Of a stretch of DNA of 14,700 bases, positions 13,373 through 14,700 are shown piece by piece (position 1 is the first letter of the stretch; each line of letters starts with the position of its first letter). The position numbers were made by a program, and so were the translations under genes. This stretch comes from Myxococcales bacterium (lineage in GTDB: Bacteria > Myxococcota > Polyangia > Polyangiales > Polyangiaceae). A model generated the notes under the pieces. It saw only the letters and a program-made list of their open reading frames with translations, did not search any database and was not told the origin of the DNA. Where the stretch lies: the NCBI GenBank assembly GCA_003151595.1, contig PLXW01000141.1, positions 1 through 14,700 of the forward strand, in the 5' to 3' direction.

Positions 13373-14581
13373 TTAGCGTGCCGCGGCGATGGCGGCTCGA
13401 ATCGACTCGATCCCCTTCGTGATCCGCTCTTCGTTCGTCGCGTAGCTGAAGCGGACGTAACCCGGCGCCGCGAACGGGCCTCCGGGAACGGCGGCGACAT
13501 GCGCGCGGTCGAGCAGCCAGAAGGCGACGTCTTCGTCGCTCGCGAGCTTCTTGTCGCCCCAGGTGAGGCCGTAGAGCGCGCGGCAATCGGCGAAGGCGTA
13601 GAAGGCCCCCTCGGGCATTCCGCACGTCACGCCGGGGAGCGAACGGAGCCCGTTCACCATCACGTCGCGGCGCTTCTCGAACTGGACGCGCATCGCCTCG
13701 ACTTCGTCTTGCGGTCCGTTGATCGCCGCGAGCGCCGCGTACTGCGCGACCGCGCTGGGGTTCGTCGTGCTCTGGCCCTGCACGATGTCGAGCACCTTGG
13801 CGACCTCGCGCGGCGCGATCGACCAACCGATGCGCCACCCCGTCATCGCGTACGACTTCGACACGCCGTCGACGATGATGATGCGCGAGCGCAGGTCGGG
13901 CGCGAGCTTCGCCGCCGAGACGTGCTTGAAGCCGTCGTAAACGAGGTCCGCATAGATCTCGTCGACGATGAGCCACGAGTGGTTCGCCTGCGCGCGAATC
14001 ACGTCGAGCAGCGCCGTCATCTGCGCCTGGTCGTAGCCGGCGCCCGTCGGGTTCGACGGTGAGCACAAGATGATGGCCTTGGTCCTGGGCGTGAGCGCGC
14101 GCGAGAGCGCCTCCGGCGACATGCGCCATCCGTCTTCGACACGCGTCTCCACGAGCACCGGCGTCGCGCCCACGATGCGCACTTGCTCGGGGTAACTGAT
14201 CCACGCCGGCGCGGGGATGACGACCTCGTCGCCCGCTTGATAGAGCGCCAGCGCCAGGTTGAAGAGCGCGTGCTTCGCGCCGACGCTGACGGTCACCATG
14301 TCGGGCGTCGGCTCCCAGCCGCGCGCGCGCGCCGTCGCTTCGCAGATGGCCTTCTTCAACGGCGCGATGCCGCTGACCGCCGTGTACTTCGACGTCAGCC
14401 CCTCGTCGATCGCGCGCTTGGCGGCGTCACGGACGAAGCGCGGCGGCTCGAAGTCGGGCTCGCCAACTCCGAATGCAAACACGTCGACCCCTTTCGCTCG
14501 CAGGTCCGCCGCGCGCGCGTTCATCGCGAGCGTGACACTGGGAGCGACCGCGCTGAGTCGGTCGGCGAAGCTCGTCGGCAC
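13373..14581 (-). CDS. aspC: Aspartate aminotransferase, PLP-dependent class I
   Basis: A 402-residue fold-type I aminotransferase of the bacterial Ib aspartate aminotransferase group, moving the amino group of aspartate to 2-oxoglutarate in the cytoplasm. Seen are FGVGEPDFEPP (37-47), the KYT loop (65-67), GAKHALFNL (101-109), PAWISYPEQV with ring-stacking Trp127, SPSNPTGA with Asn177, VDEIYADLVY with Asp207 and Tyr210, and the PLP Schiff-base Lys242 in SKSYAMTGWRIGW. Near the end, PGGPFAAPGYVRFSYA carries the substrate-carboxylate Arg. Length and motifs are complete. The start is GTG 14581, 12 bases after the tatA stop, with GGGG as a weak ribosome site. The two genes are likely cotranscribed, though a functional link is not obvious. 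Related substrates (prephenate, other acidic amino acids) cannot be excluded. Confidence 0.94.
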   Translation of the reverse strand: MPTSFADRLSAVAPSVTLAMNARAADLRAKGVDVFAFGVGEPDFEPPRFVRDAAKRAIDEGLTSKYTAVSGIAPLKKAICEATARARGWEPTPDMVTVSVGAKHALFNLALALYQAGDEVVIPAPAWISYPEQVRIVGATPVLVETRVEDGWRMSPEALSRALTPRTKAIILCSPSNPTGAGYDQAQMTALLDVIRAQANHSWLIVDEIYADLVYDGFKHVSAAKLAPDLRSRIIIVDGVSKSYAMTGWRIGWSIAPREVAKVLDIVQGQSTTNPSAVAQYAALAAINGPQDEVEAMRVQFEKRRDVMVNGLRSLPGVTCGMPEGAFYAFADCRALYGLTWGDKKLASDEDVAFWLLDRAHVAAVPGGPFAAPGYVRFSYATNEERITKGIESIRAAIAAAR

Positions 14582-14593
14582 CGTTGGCCCCGC

Positions 14594-14700
14594 TCAGGCT
14601 TCTTTCTTCTCCGGCGGCTTCGCGCTCGCCTCGGCCTCGGGCTTCTTGGAGTCGTCGTCGCTGCTCTCCTTGAGCCCCTGCTTGAAGTTCTTGATCCCCT
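14594..14700 (-). CDS. tatA: TatA twin-arginine translocase subunit, C-terminal end only
   Basis: Only the last 34 residues are in the window; the gene continues past the right edge. They read GIKNFKQGLKESS, then DDDSKKPEAEASAKPPEKKEA and a stop. The GIKNFKQGLKE segment matches the end of the amphipathic helix of TatA/TatE proteins, which oligomerise in the inner membrane to form the passage for folded proteins carrying twin-arginine signals. The charged, Pro/Lys/Glu-rich tail is typical of the variable TatA C-terminus. The membrane helix that would confirm TatA rather than TatB lies outside. It is followed 12 bp later by the aminotransferase gene. Confidence 0.82.
   Translation of the reverse strand, partial: GIKNFKQGLKESSDDDSKKPEAEASAKPPEKKEA

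Noticed and set aside
12093..13422. Long plus-strand Arg/Ala-rich frame over the Cys-rich gene
   Set aside because: It is the antisense shadow of a gene with a perfect ribosome site, signal peptide and regular Cys modules on the minus strand.

Overview
The window is very GC-rich, with codon third positions dominated by G and C. It is dense with lipoproteins that carry Asp/Ala/Pro linkers, Cys-rich secreted proteins and long spurious antisense reading frames. This style is typical of the Myxococcota, most like the Polyangiales. That assignment rests on protein style and is an inference, since no rRNA marker is present. I see no mobile element, CRISPR array, tRNA or rRNA.

Layout. At 1-707 (-) is the N-terminal part of a Cys-rich lipoprotein that runs off the left edge, possibly leading into a ferritin-like helix. 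It diverges from a small two-helix membrane protein (940-1584, +). At 1593-4262 (-) a REC-EAL c-di-GMP phosphodiesterase response regulator is followed 9 bp later by a GlcD/D-lactate-dehydrogenase-type flavoprotein. Divergent from these, 4383-5986 (+) holds an outer-membrane beta-barrel-like protein and, 2 bp later, a MoxR-type AAA+ ATPase without its usual VWA partner. A second Cys-rich lipoprotein (6000-7040, -) converges on it. At 7262-11266 (-) is a likely operon, transcribed aldehyde dehydrogenase, then an Mrp/ApbC-type P-loop ATPase, then a cytochrome P450. A perfect 7-bp inverted repeat lies just upstream of it. Divergent from that operon is a small leucine-zipper protein (11443-11700, +). 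It converges, over a good rho-independent terminator, on a striking Cys-rich lipoprotein (11791-13155, -). The window ends with an aspartate aminotransferase (13373-14581, -) placed 12 bp downstream of the C-terminal end of tatA (14594-14700, -).

The most unusual object is the Cys-rich lipoprotein at 11791-13155. Thirty-four consecutive cysteines (residues 135-358) have a spacing that reads the same forwards and backwards: all 16 intervals on one side of a central 12-residue loop match the 16 on the other side in reverse order. Direct repeats do not produce this. It is what a long antiparallel hairpin with rung-like disulfides or metal sites would need, so I propose a disulfide-laddered stalk projecting from a helical base. 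The symmetry is seen directly; the fold and function are inferred. A second notable point is that the Mrp-type ATPase lacks the C-terminal CxxC that normally binds its Fe-S cluster.
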